Source: an uncultured Planctomycetota bacterium (lineage in GTDB: Bacteria; Planctomycetota; UBA1135; GCA-002686595). Taken from it: a DNA stretch of 64,000 nucleotides. Positions 51,705-60,905 of this stretch are shown one piece after another (position 1 is the stretch's first letter; each line of letters opens with the position of its first letter). The position numbers and the translations under genes are program-made. The notes beneath the pieces were generated by a model, which saw nothing but the letters and a program-made list of their open reading frames with translations, was not told where the DNA came from and did no database searches. The DNA lies in NCBI GenBank assembly GCA_903928115.1, contig CAIYPP010000007.1:62001-126000 (forward strand), given 5' to 3'.

Positions 51705-52643
51705 ATGCTCGTTCCGAAGAAAGTCACTTGGTGGAGTCTCGTCTTCAAGTACCGCGGCAGTGAGCTGCCGCGGACGCAGTGGCGCATCGCCGGAGTCGCC
51801 GCCACGGCTTTGATCGTCACCGTGCTCGAAGAGCGCTTCGACTGGCATCCCAACCTGACGCCGTTGCCGTTCACGCTCGTCGGAATCGCGCTCGGCATCT
51901 TCTTGGGTTTCCGCAACAACGCGAGCTACGACCGCTGGTGGGAAGGCCGCAAGCTCTGGGGTGCGCTCGTGAACACGACGCGCTCGTTCGCGCGCCAGTC
52001 GCTGACCCTCGTGGGGCCGCGAGTGGCCGAGTCGGAAGGAGAATCGGTCGCGAAGCTGCGACGCGAGCTCGTCCTGCGCATCATCGCCTTTGCGCACGCG
52101 CTGCGTATGAATCTGCGCGACGATCACTCGCTCACTCAGCTCGCCCCGTTTCTCGATGCGAACGAGCTCGAGCGCTTGCGCGTCGAGACCAACCGTCCCT
52201 ATGCCATCAACCATGGGACCGCCGAGCGACTGCGAGCAGCCTACGCACGCGGTTGGATCGCGGAGACGCACCTCGGCGTGCTCGAGGGCTCGATGACTGC
52301 GCTCACCGACATTCAGGGGGCGTGCGAGCGCATCAAATCGACGCCGATTCCCTTCTCCTACACGACGCTGATCCACCGCATCACGGCCGGCTATTGCTAC
52401 GCCTTGCCGTTCGGGCTCGTCGATACCGTCGGGTTTCTCACGCCAGCGGTGTGCGTGATCGTCGCCTATGCGTTCTTCGGTCTCGACGTCGTCGGCGACG
52501 AGCTCGAGATGCCATTTGGAAACGACCCCAACGATCTCCCGCTCGATGCGATCTCCCGCATGATCGAGATCAACCTGCGGCAGCGCTTGGGCGAGACCGA
52601 CCTGCCGTTGCCGTTGAAACCTGTGGACGAGATTCTCAGCTGA
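51705..52643 (+). CDS. Bestrophin-like / UPF0187 anion channel family membrane protein
   Basis: 312 residues. Motifs of bacterial bestrophin homologs are present: FRNNASYDRWWEGRKLWG after the first helices, RIIAFAHALR, and PFGLVDTVGFLTP with a final GLDVVGDELEMPFGNDPNDL. It would form a homopentameric channel in the inner membrane. The ATG at 51705 gives the usual MLVPKKVTW-type start; the upstream frame to 51567 lies in the divergent promoter region of the symporter gene. Confidence 0.9.
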   Translation: MLVPKKVTWWSLVFKYRGSELPRTQWRIAGVAATALIVTVLEERFDWHPNLTPLPFTLVGIALGIFLGFRNNASYDRWWEGRKLWGALVNTTRSFARQSLTLVGPRVAESEGESVAKLRRELVLRIIAFAHALRMNLRDDHSLTQLAPFLDANELERLRVETNRPYAINHGTAERLRAAYARGWIAETHLGVLEGSMTALTDIQGACERIKSTPIPFSYTTLIHRITAGYCYALPFGLVDTVGFLTPAVCVIVAYAFFGLDVVGDELEMPFGNDPNDLPLDAISRMIEINLRQRLGETDLPLPLKPVDEILS

Positions 52644-52648
52644 GTGTG

Positions 52649-53371
52649 CTACATCGCGACGCTGCGCGTGGCGGCGTCGTGATCGAGCAGCGTGACCACG
52701 TGCGCGAGGTCGGCGCAGCGCGAATCGCCGAGCGCGCGTTGGATGCGGCGCAGGCGCTCGAGGTCGGCGGGCGTCTCGAGTGCGAGACGGTAGCTCGACC
52801 GTGCGAGCTCGGGGGGCGCGCGGCGCGTGACGATGCGGAAGCGGCGCGAGCGGTCGAACAGGAATTGCAGCGGATGCTCGCGTTCTAGGGGACCGCACGC
52901 TTCGCGGAACGCCAGTTCGAGGGCCTGCGTCCGAACGACGGCGCAGCCGGTGCCCTCGGGCATGCCGCTGCCGCGGTTCGGCAGGTTGTGCGTCACGTCC
53001 GCGTGCTGGCGGAGGTGGTGGTCGATGAGTAGGTCGGCTTCTTGCCACGAGACGTAGGGCTGATCGCCACCGATCAGCACGACATGGTCGGCCTGAACGC
53101 TGCTCGCCGCGCGCCAGCAGCGCTCGAGCAAGTCGGCGTCCGAGCCGCGTCGGCAAGCCCAGCCGCGCGCGAGGCACAGCGATTCGATGCCGTCGTCGGC
53201 GCTCTCGCGCGTGGTCGCGACGAGCAGCCCGTCGGCGCGCTGCATGCGCTCCGCGCGCTCGACGACGCACTCGAGCACGCTCGCAGAGCCGAGCGGTAGC
53301 AGCACCTTCCCCGGCAGGCCGTGGCTGGCGAGGCGGGCGTGGACGATCGTGACGACCTTTTCGTAGGACAT
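52649..53371 (-). CDS. SpsF-like cytidylyltransferase
   Basis: 240 residues of the CTP_transf_3 group: the N-terminal VTIVHARLASHGLPGKVL matches the usual IQARMxSxRLPGKVL, followed by VATTRESADDGI, a GSDADLLERC segment (usual form GSexDVLxRy) and VVLIGGDQPYVS. These enzymes activate acidic sugars with CTP for surface glycan synthesis. The start at 53371 (MSYEKVV) is chosen; the longer frame to 54160 runs antisense to the next gene. No other glycan genes adjoin, so the sugar is unknown. Confidence 0.8.
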   Translation of the reverse strand: MSYEKVVTIVHARLASHGLPGKVLLPLGSASVLECVVERAERMQRADGLLVATTRESADDGIESLCLARGWACRRGSDADLLERCWRAASSVQADHVVLIGGDQPYVSWQEADLLIDHHLRQHADVTHNLPNRGSGMPEGTGCAVVRTQALELAFREACGPLEREHPLQFLFDRSRRFRIVTRRAPPELARSSYRLALETPADLERLRRIQRALGDSRCADLAHVVTLLDHDAATRSVAM

Positions 53372-53488
53372 GGCGGTTGCGGGGGCTGGGATCGCAGGGA
53401 TCGGGTGCCCGTGCGCCTGGCTTGAGCCGGATCTCGGATGCGACCCGGATCGGGGACGGCGGGGAGTGGCGCGGGCTATCCTGCCCGC

Positions 53489-54115
53489 GTGAAGCCCGCG
53501 ATCGACGCCCACCCGCTCCTGTGTGCCCGCACGTTCGTCACGCGCTTTCCCGCGCCGCTCGGGGAGTGCCCGGTGCCCGAGTGGCTGCATGCGCTTCACG
53601 TCGATGGCGCCGCGACGCCGCTCGCGCGCACCGAGGAGCTGCGCGGGGCCGTGCGCGACCTGCTCCGCCACGGCGGCTACAAGCCGACGGGGCGCGGCAA
53701 GCCTTCGAGCGAGTACCTCGTGCGCGCGGCGAGCGAAGGCGGCCTTCCGCGCATCAACTTGGCCGTCGACGCGTGCAACGCGGTCAGCCTGCACTCGGGC
53801 CTGCCGATCAGCGTCGTCGATCTCGATCGCGCTCGCGGGCCGCTGCGTATCGGCATCGCAGGCGCGGGGGAGAGCTACGTGTTCAACGCTTCGGGCCAGA
53901 CGATCGACATCGAGGGTTTGCTCAACCTCTTCGACGCCGACGGGCCGTGCGCGAATGCCGTCAAGGACGCGCAGCGCACCAAGACGCACGCCGGAACGCG
54001 CTCGACGCTGTCGGTTGTGTGGGGCGTGGTTGGCCATGAGACGCAGGTCGAGCGCGCCGTCGCGTGGTACCGGGAGCTCTTGGAGCGCGCCGGCGCTGCC
54101 ACGGCCGCGGACTGA
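53489..54115 (+). CDS. B3/B4 tRNA-binding-like domain protein
   Basis: 208 residues from GTG at 53489. It matches stand-alone B3/B4 domain proteins, related to the editing domain of phenylalanyl-tRNA synthetase beta chain: PTGRGKPSSEYLVRA, LPRINLAVDACNAVSL, LPISVVDLD, and KDAQRTKTHAGTRSTLSVVWG. Likely an aminoacyl-tRNA or amino-acid related editing or binding function. It lies 75 bp upstream of the ABC exporter gene. Confidence 0.75.
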   Translation: MKPAIDAHPLLCARTFVTRFPAPLGECPVPEWLHALHVDGAATPLARTEELRGAVRDLLRHGGYKPTGRGKPSSEYLVRAASEGGLPRINLAVDACNAVSLHSGLPISVVDLDRARGPLRIGIAGAGESYVFNASGQTIDIEGLLNLFDADGPCANAVKDAQRTKTHAGTRSTLSVVWGVVGHETQVERAVAWYRELLERAGAATAAD

Positions 54116-54190
54116 GCGCGAGCCACGATTTCGAGGCTGGCGGGCTGCGTTTGCTCGCATTGGATGCGGCGCGCACTATCCTCCTCGCCC

Positions 54191-56077
54191 ATGTGGAAGG
54201 GCTCGAGCTTCCAGCGGCTGTTCGCGCTGCTGCGTCCGGAGGTGGCGCCGCAGGTCGGACGGCTCGTGCTCGTGGCGCTGCTCGCGGCGCTCGTCGCATT
54301 CGGCGAGAAGGCGCCGCTCCTGCTCCTTCAGCCGCTCTTCGACCGCGTGTTGTTCCCTGCCGCCGGTGCCGAGGCGGCCGCGCGCGGTGAGGCGGGTGCG
54401 CTAGGCACGCTCTTCGGCAATCTGCAGGCGCAGGTCGAGGGCTGGGTGTTCGGACCCGCCGGCGCGGCCGACGGCGACGATCAGAAGCTCGCCGCGCTGT
54501 GGACGGTGGGCGGGCTGATTCTGCTCCTGACGCTGCTGACGGCCGTGGCGCAGTACGCGATGACGATTCTGGCGCGGAATGCTGCGCTGCGCATGGTGAT
54601 CGACCTGAGGCAGCGCATCGCGCGGCACATCGTCGGTCTGTCGATGCGCTACCACGGTGAACGTCAGTTCGGCGATGTTCTCTCACGCATCAGCTCGGAC
54701 GTCACGCAGACGCTGCAGTCGGTGGACCTGATCTTGAAGGACATCGTTCAGCAGCCTCTCCTGCTCGCAGGTTCGTTGGCTGTCGCTTGCTTCAGCGCGC
54801 CGGTTCCGACGTTCATCGTTCTATGTCTGCTGCCGATCTTGATCGTCCCGATTGCCAAGCTTGGACGTCGCGTGCGCCGGCGGTCGACGACGTCCCTCAC
54901 CAACCTCGGCGCGTCCGTGGAGGTCCTCACGCAGATGTTCTCGGGGATTCGCACGGTGAAGGCGTTCCGCGCGGAGGAGCGCGAGCTCGAGCGTTACCGC
55001 GAGGTCAACGAGACGTACCTCGCCTCTGCGATGAAGATGGTGCGCGCCGTCGCTTCGATCGAAGGTGCGACGACGTTCCTCTCGCACTTCGGCTTCGCGG
55101 TGCTGCTCGTCGCCGTCGGCTGGGGCACGCTGCGCTTCGGCCTCTTCTCGAGCCCGGGCGACATGACCGTGTTCTTCGGCGGCATCGCGATGATCTACAC
55201 GCACGTGAAGCGCATCACGACCGCCGTCAATCACGTCCAGGAATCCGCGGGTGCTGCGGAGCGCCTTCAGGCGATTCTCGACGAGCGCCCTGACATCCAA
55301 GAGCGCCCGAGTGCGCGCCCCGTGGAGCGGCTGGAGCGCGCGCTCGCGTTCGACGACGTGCGCTTCACCTACTCGGGTCAGCCGCGTCCTGCGATCGACG
55401 GGCTCTCGCTGGAGATCCGCCGCGGTGAGACGCTCGCGCTCGTCGGTGCTTCGGGCGCGGGCAAGACGACGGCGATCGACCTCATCGCGCGCTTCATCGA
55501 CTGCGGCGAAGGATGCATTCGAGTCGATGGCCACGACCTGCGCGAGCTGCGGCTCGACGACTGGACGCGCATGTACGCGATGGTCGGGCAGGTGCCGTTC
55601 CTGTTCCACACGACGATTCGCGAGAACATCCTGTATGGAAAGCCGGGCGCGAGCGCGGCCGAGGTCGAAGCTGCGGCGCGTGCGGCGCACATCCACGACT
55701 TCATCGCGTCGCTGCCGCAGGGCTATGACACAGTGGTCGGAGATCAGGGAGCGCGGCTCTCCGGCGGACAGCGTCAGCGCATCACCATCGCGCGCGCGAT
55801 CCTGAAGAACGCGCCGATTCTGCTGCTCGACGAGGCGACGAGCGCGCTCGACAGCGAGAGCGAAGCCGAGGTGCAGCGTGCGCTCGACAGCCTGATGAAG
55901 GAGCGCACGGTGATCGTGATCGCGCACCGGCTCTCGACGATCCGCAATGCCGATCGCATCGCGGTGCTCGACCAAGGTCGGCTCGTGGAGCTCGGGCGTC
56001 ACGACGAGCTCATCGCGCTCGGTGGAGCCTATGCGCGCCTGCACGCGATGCAGTTCCGCGAGCCGACGCCGGCCTGA
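54191..56077 (+). CDS. ABC exporter, MsbA/lipid-type half transporter
   Basis: 628 residues: a six-helix ABC transmembrane domain (about 1-350) with an unusually long first periplasmic loop (Ala/Gly-rich, about 58-100), and an ATPase domain with Walker A GASGAGKTT, signature LSGGQRQR, Walker B ILLLDEATSA and the H-loop IVIAHRLST. It should act as a homodimer exporting a lipid or lipid-linked molecule. The start ATG at 54191 leaves a short cytoplasmic N-terminus before the first helix. A hairpin follows 57 bp after the stop. Confidence 0.9.
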   Translation: MWKGSSFQRLFALLRPEVAPQVGRLVLVALLAALVAFGEKAPLLLLQPLFDRVLFPAAGAEAAARGEAGALGTLFGNLQAQVEGWVFGPAGAADGDDQKLAALWTVGGLILLLTLLTAVAQYAMTILARNAALRMVIDLRQRIARHIVGLSMRYHGERQFGDVLSRISSDVTQTLQSVDLILKDIVQQPLLLAGSLAVACFSAPVPTFIVLCLLPILIVPIAKLGRRVRRRSTTSLTNLGASVEVLTQMFSGIRTVKAFRAEERELERYREVNETYLASAMKMVRAVASIEGATTFLSHFGFAVLLVAVGWGTLRFGLFSSPGDMTVFFGGIAMIYTHVKRITTAVNHVQESAGAAERLQAILDERPDIQERPSARPVERLERALAFDDVRFTYSGQPRPAIDGLSLEIRRGETLALVGASGAGKTTAIDLIARFIDCGEGCIRVDGHDLRELRLDDWTRMYAMVGQVPFLFHTTIRENILYGKPGASAAEVEAAARAAHIHDFIASLPQGYDTVVGDQGARLSGGQRQRITIARAILKNAPILLLDEATSALDSESEAEVQRALDSLMKERTVIVIAHRLSTIRNADRIAVLDQGRLVELGRHDELIALGGAYARLHAMQFREPTPA

Positions 56078-56134
56078 GCGCGGCGCTCCGAAGTCGGGAA
56101 CTCTCTTGGTGGCTGCAGTGCGGGGGTGACGTTT

Positions 56135-56151
56135 CGTGGGACCGTCCCACG
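56135..56151 (+). terminator. Small hairpin after the ABC exporter gene
   Basis: A perfect 7-bp stem, CGTGGGA-CCG-TCCCACG. It has no T run. It covers the alternative GTG start at 56136 of the next gene, which favours the start at 56160 for that gene. Confidence 0.35.
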
Positions 56152-56159
56152 ATCTAGGC

Positions 56160-56846
56160 GTGGGCTATCCCCTGTTTCTCCTCTCGCTGCTCGCCGCGGT
56201 CTTCGCGGTGTTGGCCATAGATCCCGTCGAGCGGCAGGCATGGGCGCTCGAGAACACCGTGTTCGCCGCGGGGCTCGCGTTCGTGCTCGCGACTCGGAGG
56301 CGTGCCCCGCTCTCGAATACGGCCTACACGCTGCTCTTCGTGTTCTTCGTTCTGCACGAGATCGGCGCGCACTACACGTACTCTCTCGTCCCGTACGACG
56401 TGTGGTGCGAGCGCTTGTTCGTGCAGCCGCTCTCGCTGGGCCGCAACCACTACGATCGCTTCGTTCACTTCGGCTTCGGACTGCTCTGCGCTCCCGCAGT
56501 GCGCGAGCTCCTCGTGGCCGCCGCCAAGGTCGGAGAGCGCAACTCGTACTGGCTCGCGGTCGCCGTGTGCATGTCGTGGTCGGTGCTCTACGAGCTCGTG
56601 GAGTGGCTCGCGGCGCTCGTCTTTGGCGGCGAGACGGCGCTCGCCTACGTCGGCACGCAGGGCGACGTGTGGGACGCGCAGAAGGACATGGGGCTCGCGC
56701 TCTCCGGCGCAATCACCGCGATGCTCGCGTCCGTGTTCGTCGAGCGCGTGCGACTCAGCGCGAGAGCAGGCAGGCCGCTTGCACCGCGACCCCGGCGCCG
56801 TTGGCGAGCGCTCCGAGGCCTTCCAACGACTTCCCCTTCACGTTGA
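56160..56846 (+). CDS. DUF2238 (YjdF-like) integral membrane protein
   Basis: 228 residues with about six membrane helices (YPLFLLSLLAAVFAVLAI at the start; later TLLFVFFVLHEIGAHYTYS and SVLYELVEWLAALVFGG). HEIGAHYTY, NHYDRFVHFGFG and GTQGDVWDAQKDMGLAL are the conserved DUF2238 segments. Function unknown. The GTG at 56160 is preferred over one at 56136 because that one is inside a hairpin. The C-terminal 30 residues run 92 bp into the convergent ispF gene, so the true end may be poorly conserved. Confidence 0.85.
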   Translation: MGYPLFLLSLLAAVFAVLAIDPVERQAWALENTVFAAGLAFVLATRRRAPLSNTAYTLLFVFFVLHEIGAHYTYSLVPYDVWCERLFVQPLSLGRNHYDRFVHFGFGLLCAPAVRELLVAAAKVGERNSYWLAVAVCMSWSVLYELVEWLAALVFGGETALAYVGTQGDVWDAQKDMGLALSGAITAMLASVFVERVRLSARAGRPLAPRPRRRWRALRGLPTTSPSR

Positions 56847-57231
56847 CGGCGTCGACCTCGACGCCGAGGAGGCTCGCGATGCGCGCACGCATCGCCGCGC
56901 GGTGCGGCGCGATGCGCGGACCTTCCGTGGCGATCACGATGTCGGCGTTCTCCACCCGCCAGCCCGCGGCGCGGACTCGCGCCATGCATTCGCTGAGCAG
57001 GGCTGAACTGTCCGCGTCCTTCCAGCGCGGGTCCTTGTCGGAGAACAGTGTGCCGAGGTCGTCGAGGCCCGCCGCGCCGAGCACGGCGTCTGCGAGCGCG
57101 TGCAGGACCGCATCGCCGTCGGAGTGGCCGAGGGGCCCGCTCGCGTGCGGCAGATCGATGCCGCCGAGCCTACAGCGTCGCCCCGCTTCGAGGCGGTGGA
57201 TGTCGAAGCCGATACCGATCCTGTGGCTCAT
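56755..57231 (-). CDS. ispF: 2-C-methyl-D-erythritol 2,4-cyclodiphosphate synthase
   Basis: 158 residues, the usual IspF size. Metal ligands are in GFDIHRLE, and GHSDGDAVLHALADAVLGA is the family signature. It performs the fifth step of the MEP isoprenoid pathway. The ATG at 57231 overlaps the ispD stop by 4 bp (ATGA), so ispD-ispF form a coupled pair as in many bacteria. Confidence 0.95.
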   Translation of the reverse strand: MSHRIGIGFDIHRLEAGRRCRLGGIDLPHASGPLGHSDGDAVLHALADAVLGAAGLDDLGTLFSDKDPRWKDADSSALLSECMARVRAAGWRVENADIVIATEGPRIAPHRAAMRARIASLLGVEVDAVNVKGKSLEGLGALANGAGVAVQAACLLSR

Positions 57232-57944
57232 GCGTCGTTGCTCCGCGCGCGCCGCGTCAGGATCGCTTCCGCGATCTCGAGGTCGTCGGGCGTCGTGATC
57301 TTGAGGTTGGTGTCGTCGCCGCGCACGAGCGGCACGGGGCCGACGTAGCGCTCGCACAGCGCCGCGTCATCGGTGGGGGAGAAGCCCTCGGCCTGCGCGC
57401 GCGCAAGCCACGCGGCGAGGTCCGCCTTGCGGAAGACCTGTGGCGTCTGGGCGGCCCAGAGCTTCGAGCGATCGACGGTCGCGCTGGCGTGCTCGCCGTC
57501 CGGCGTGCTCTTGAGCGTGTCGCGGACGGGCACGGCGACGAGAGCTGCGCCTCGCTGCATGGCCGTTTCGAGCGCGGCGGCGATGGTCGCGGGGCGCACC
57601 AGCGCACGTGCCGCATCGTGGACGAGCACCCACTCGCAGCTCGCAGGCACCGCCGCGATGCCGATACGCACCGAGTCGCTGCGCTGCGCCCCGCCTGCGA
57701 CCACGGCGCGGACCTTGGCGAGCGCGGGCGAGCTCGCGGCGAGCTGGCGGACGCGCTCGACGTCGTCGCCGTGCACGACGAGCACGATCGCGCTCACGCC
57801 GGAGCAGGCGTCGAAGGCCGCGCAGGCGTGCTCGAGCACGGTGCGGCCCGCGAGCCGCAGGAACGGCTTGCGCTCGCCCGCGCCCATGCGCGTCGAGCTG
57901 CCGGCGGCGACGAGCACGGCGGCGGCGGGAGGGGTCGGGGTCAC
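57228..57944 (-). CDS. ispD: 2-C-methyl-D-erythritol 4-phosphate cytidylyltransferase
   Basis: 238 residues from a GTG start. The nucleotide loop VLVAAGSSTRMGAGERKPF, VLVHDAARALV, and the C-terminal TDDAALCERYVGPVPLVRG are IspD hallmarks. It makes CDP-methylerythritol in the MEP pathway. It is divergent from ruvC with 48 bp between the starts, which must contain both promoters. Confidence 0.95.
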   Translation of the reverse strand: MTPTPPAAAVLVAAGSSTRMGAGERKPFLRLAGRTVLEHACAAFDACSGVSAIVLVVHGDDVERVRQLAASSPALAKVRAVVAGGAQRSDSVRIGIAAVPASCEWVLVHDAARALVRPATIAAALETAMQRGAALVAVPVRDTLKSTPDGEHASATVDRSKLWAAQTPQVFRKADLAAWLARAQAEGFSPTDDAALCERYVGPVPLVRGDDTNLKITTPDDLEIAEAILTRRARSNDA

Positions 57945-57992
57945 AGGTCTTCCTCGCTCGGGCTCCAGAGCGTAGGGTTCCGGACGCCTTCG

Positions 57993-58517
57993 ATGCAGTC
58001 CAGCGCGTCCACACCGCCGCTCTCCGACAAGATCGTGCTCGGGATCGACCCCGGCACGCGCGTGGTGGGCTTTGGCGCCATCGGCCTCACGCCCAAGGGG
58101 TACCTGTTCCTAGGCGCGGGGGTGATTCGGACCAACGCTCGGGCGGACATCGCGCGGCGGCTAGGGCAGGTGCGGGTCGAGATCGACCGCATCCTCGGCG
58201 ACCTCCGGCCGGGGGTCGTGGTCATCGAAGAGGCCTTCGCGCATCGCAACGTTCAGAGTGCGCTGCGCATCGGCGAGGGCCGCGGCGTCGTGATCTCGGC
58301 GGCGGCGGCGAGCGGTGCCGAGGTCGTTCAGATCCCGCCTGCGGTGGCCAAGAAGGCTCTCGTGGGCTTCGGGGCGGCCGACAAGTCGCAGGTTGCGGCC
58401 ATGGTGGCGCGGATGCTCGGCTTGGAGCGCCCGCCGGAGCCGCTCGACGCCTCGGACGCGCTCGCTCTGGCACTCACATTTGCCGTTCGCAGAACTTCGC
58501 CGGTCGGCGGTCTTTAG
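57993..58517 (+). CDS. ruvC: Crossover junction endodeoxyribonuclease RuvC
   Basis: 174 residues. The first catalytic Asp is in LGIDPGTRVVG, then VVIEEAFAHRN with the Glu, and DASDALALALTFA with the C-terminal Asp pair. It resolves Holliday junctions together with RuvAB, which are not in the window. The ATG at 57993 is used; upstream frames are antisense to ispD. Confidence 0.95.
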   Translation: MQSSASTPPLSDKIVLGIDPGTRVVGFGAIGLTPKGYLFLGAGVIRTNARADIARRLGQVRVEIDRILGDLRPGVVVIEEAFAHRNVQSALRIGEGRGVVISAAAASGAEVVQIPPAVAKKALVGFGAADKSQVAAMVARMLGLERPPEPLDASDALALALTFAVRRTSPVGGL

Positions 58518-58590
58518 GAACACGCACTTTGCAAGCCCGCCCTAGCGGGAATCGACCGCGTGCCTCAGACTCAAGGGTTGCCGCCCCCTC

Positions 58591-59457
58591 ATGGCCCCGG
58601 AGCAACCTGAATCTGTGACCGTCGCCGTCGGTCGCCTGCTCACGGCGGGCTACCCGGGGATCGAGCTGCTCGATCAGGATCTGGTTTTTGGACGGAAGCG
58701 AAAGATCCCGTTCGTCGGCGTCGACGGAGCTGGCAGGCTCGTGCTCGTGCTGTGCATGCAGCCGGATGTGGAGGATGCCGCGTCGCTGGTCTTGGATGTC
58801 TTGGCCTTCGCGCGTGCGAGAGCCGGTGCGCTGGCTCGACATCTCAGCTCTCCGCGGCTGCGGACCCCGCTCGTTCCGGTCGTGTGGGTGATCGGCCGCG
58901 AGCTGTCGACTGCCGAGCGCATGCGCCTCGAGCGGCTCGAGCCGGGCGCGGTGAGCGCGTTCGAGCTCGTGCGGATCGAGAGCCAGCGCCACGTCGGCGA
59001 GTACCTGATCGAGGCCCCTCTCTTCGCGCCTCCCAGCTCGCCTCCGAGCACCCTGGCAACGCAGGCGAGCGCCGCTGGGCCGAGCTCGCTTTCCACAGCC
59101 CTCGACATGCTGCCGCAGGCGCTGCGCGAGCTCGCCGAAGGCGTGATCCGGCGTGTCGAGCATCTCGACGACGACCTCGATGCGGTGCGGAGCGCCGACG
59201 GAATGGCATGGCGCTTTCAGGACGAGGTCGTTTGTTCGCTGTCGTTCGCGGGGGGCGTGCTCGCGGGCATTGTGCCCGGCGGTGACTTCGACGGCACGCT
59301 GCGCGGGCCGGGGGACGTCGAGAGCTACCTCGGCGCCGCGGTGCAGCGCTATCTGGCGTTGCTCGGGCACGGCAACTTGATCGCGGTGCCGCGGCCGGGC
59401 GGCGTCGAACCGCTGCTCACCGCCGAAGAGCTCGCGGCTTTCGACCCGACCAAGTGA
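58591..59457 (+). CDS. Hypothetical protein, possibly a degenerate nuclease-like fold
   Basis: 288 residues, no signal peptide or membrane helix. Residues 20-75 (IELLDQDLVFGRKRKIPFVGVDGAGRLV in outline) resemble the beta-meander of NucS/PD-(D/E)XK-like proteins, where such a segment normally ends in an E-x-K pair; here it is VLVLCMQ, so the active-site residues are missing. The middle (150-170) is a Ser/Pro/Ala linker and the C-terminal part is a mixed alpha/beta domain. I do not recognise it with confidence. Its stop overlaps the GTG of the HhH gene (GTGA), suggesting a shared transcript. Confidence 0.6.
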   Translation: MAPEQPESVTVAVGRLLTAGYPGIELLDQDLVFGRKRKIPFVGVDGAGRLVLVLCMQPDVEDAASLVLDVLAFARARAGALARHLSSPRLRTPLVPVVWVIGRELSTAERMRLERLEPGAVSAFELVRIESQRHVGEYLIEAPLFAPPSSPPSTLATQASAAGPSSLSTALDMLPQALRELAEGVIRRVEHLDDDLDAVRSADGMAWRFQDEVVCSLSFAGGVLAGIVPGGDFDGTLRGPGDVESYLGAAVQRYLALLGHGNLIAVPRPGGVEPLLTAEELAAFDPTK

Positions 59458-59855
59458 GCAAGAAAACGCGCAGAAACTGCGCGACCCTCGTCGACCCCGA
59501 GCGACGAAACTGCATGCGAAATGCGTGGGAGTTTGGAGCACTGGGGTTCGCCCTCGTAGGTTGGTTCGGCGTGCTGGCGCTGCAGCGGTCGCTCGCGGCG
59601 TCGCGTGTGGACGGGCCGTCCTCTCCCTCGCTGGAGGAGGCGGGCGCCCTAGAGCTCGAGAGTGCGAGTCCTCGCGACTTGCGGCGGTTGCCGGGCATCG
59701 GAGAGGCGCGCGCGCTCGAGATCTCGCGCGAGCGCTGGAGGCTGCGGGGCAGTGGGGAGTCCCTGCGCCTCGAGTCGTTGCCTGGCGTGGGTCCCACGAC
59801 TGCCGAGAGGGTCGCGCGCGCGCTGGAAAACCGGCCGGCGCCGAGCGGTCCGTGA
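59454..59855 (+). CDS. ComEA-like helix-hairpin-helix membrane protein
   Basis: 133 residues from a GTG that overlaps the previous stop; an ATG at 59514 (MRNAWEF) is an equally good start and would put the membrane helix (ALGFALVGWFGVLAL) at the very N-terminus. The C-terminal 60 residues are a tandem HhH unit (RDLRRLPGIGEARALEI and LESLPGVGPTTAERV), as in the DNA-uptake protein ComEA. It could bind DNA outside the membrane in transformation, but no other competence gene is near. Confidence 0.75.
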   Translation: MSKKTRRNCATLVDPERRNCMRNAWEFGALGFALVGWFGVLALQRSLAASRVDGPSSPSLEEAGALELESASPRDLRRLPGIGEARALEISRERWRLRGSGESLRLESLPGVGPTTAERVARALENRPAPSGP

Positions 59856-59951
59856 GGCTGCAGCGGTCCGCGCGCGGTGTCGTCGGGGCGATCGGGCGTA
59901 GTCGCTGCGGCGCTGCTGGCTTAGACTTCACGACCCCGCGGTGAGTCTGCC

Positions 59952-60905
59952 TTGAAGCAACCCTCTCCGAGTGAATCGATTCCAACGGCGCGTCTGCCCG
60001 CGCCGCGCATCGGCCTGCCTCCGCGGCTCTCGCGTGAGGAGATCGATGCCGTGGTGGTGCCGGCGCTCGATGAAGATCGCTACGGGCCCGAGCGCAAGGG
60101 ACGGGGAGACATCACCTCCGACCACGCCGTGCCCGAGGCGGCACGCGCGCGTGCGCGGCTGGTGTGCAAGGCGCGTGGACGGCTCGCCGGGCTCGATGTG
60201 TTTGCGCGTGTGGTCGAGCTGTGCGACCCGCAGGCGCGGATCGAGCTGCTCGCCAAGGACGGGGACGCGATCACGCCGGGTGTCGTACTCGCGCGCTTCG
60301 AAGGGCGTGCGCGCGCCCTGCTGCTCGCCGAGCGCACGGCGCTCAACCTCATCCAGCGAATGTCGGGCACCGCGAGCGCGACGGCGCTCTATGTCGAGCG
60401 TTGTGCCGGTCGCGCGCGCGTCCTCGACACGCGCAAGACGACGCCGAACCTGCGCACGCTCGAGAAGTACGCGGTGCGCTGCGGTGGCGGCGAGAACCAT
60501 CGCTTCGGTCTGTACGACGAGGCCATGGTGAAGAACAACCACCTCGATCTCGCGGGTCGTGGACTCGAGGCCGTCGTCGCGGACCTGCGGAGCGCACTCG
60601 GTCCCGCGGTGCGCATCACCGCCGAGGCGCGCGACGAGGCGGAGGCCCTCGCGGGGATCGCGGGCGGAGCCGACGTCATCCTGCTCGACAACTTCTCGGT
60701 CGAGGCCCTGCGTGCGGCGTGTCCGAAGCTGCGCGCGGCGGCGTCCACTCGCGGACGCGCCGTCGAGCTCGAGGCCTCCGGCGGTATCACGCTGGAGACC
60801 ATCGGCGGCTTCGCGGCGAGCGGCGTCGACCGGATCTCGGTCGGCGCGCTGACGCACTCGGCGCCGGCGCTCGACCTCTCGCTCTACTTGGAGCCGACCC
60901 CGTGA
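59952..60905 (+). CDS. nadC: Nicotinate-nucleotide pyrophosphorylase (quinolinate phosphoribosyltransferase)
   Basis: 317 residues from a TTG start. Family motifs: GDITSDHAVPE, ERTALNLIQRMSGTAS, DTRKTTPNLRTLEKYAVRCGGGENHR and LEASGGITLETI. It converts quinolinate and PRPP to nicotinate mononucleotide in NAD synthesis. The stop overlaps the GTG of the next gene (GTGA), beginning a compact run of nadC, an RsbW-like gene, a VanZ-like gene and purB. Confidence 0.95.
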   Translation: MKQPSPSESIPTARLPAPRIGLPPRLSREEIDAVVVPALDEDRYGPERKGRGDITSDHAVPEAARARARLVCKARGRLAGLDVFARVVELCDPQARIELLAKDGDAITPGVVLARFEGRARALLLAERTALNLIQRMSGTASATALYVERCAGRARVLDTRKTTPNLRTLEKYAVRCGGGENHRFGLYDEAMVKNNHLDLAGRGLEAVVADLRSALGPAVRITAEARDEAEALAGIAGGADVILLDNFSVEALRAACPKLRAAASTRGRAVELEASGGITLETIGGFAASGVDRISVGALTHSAPALDLSLYLEPTP

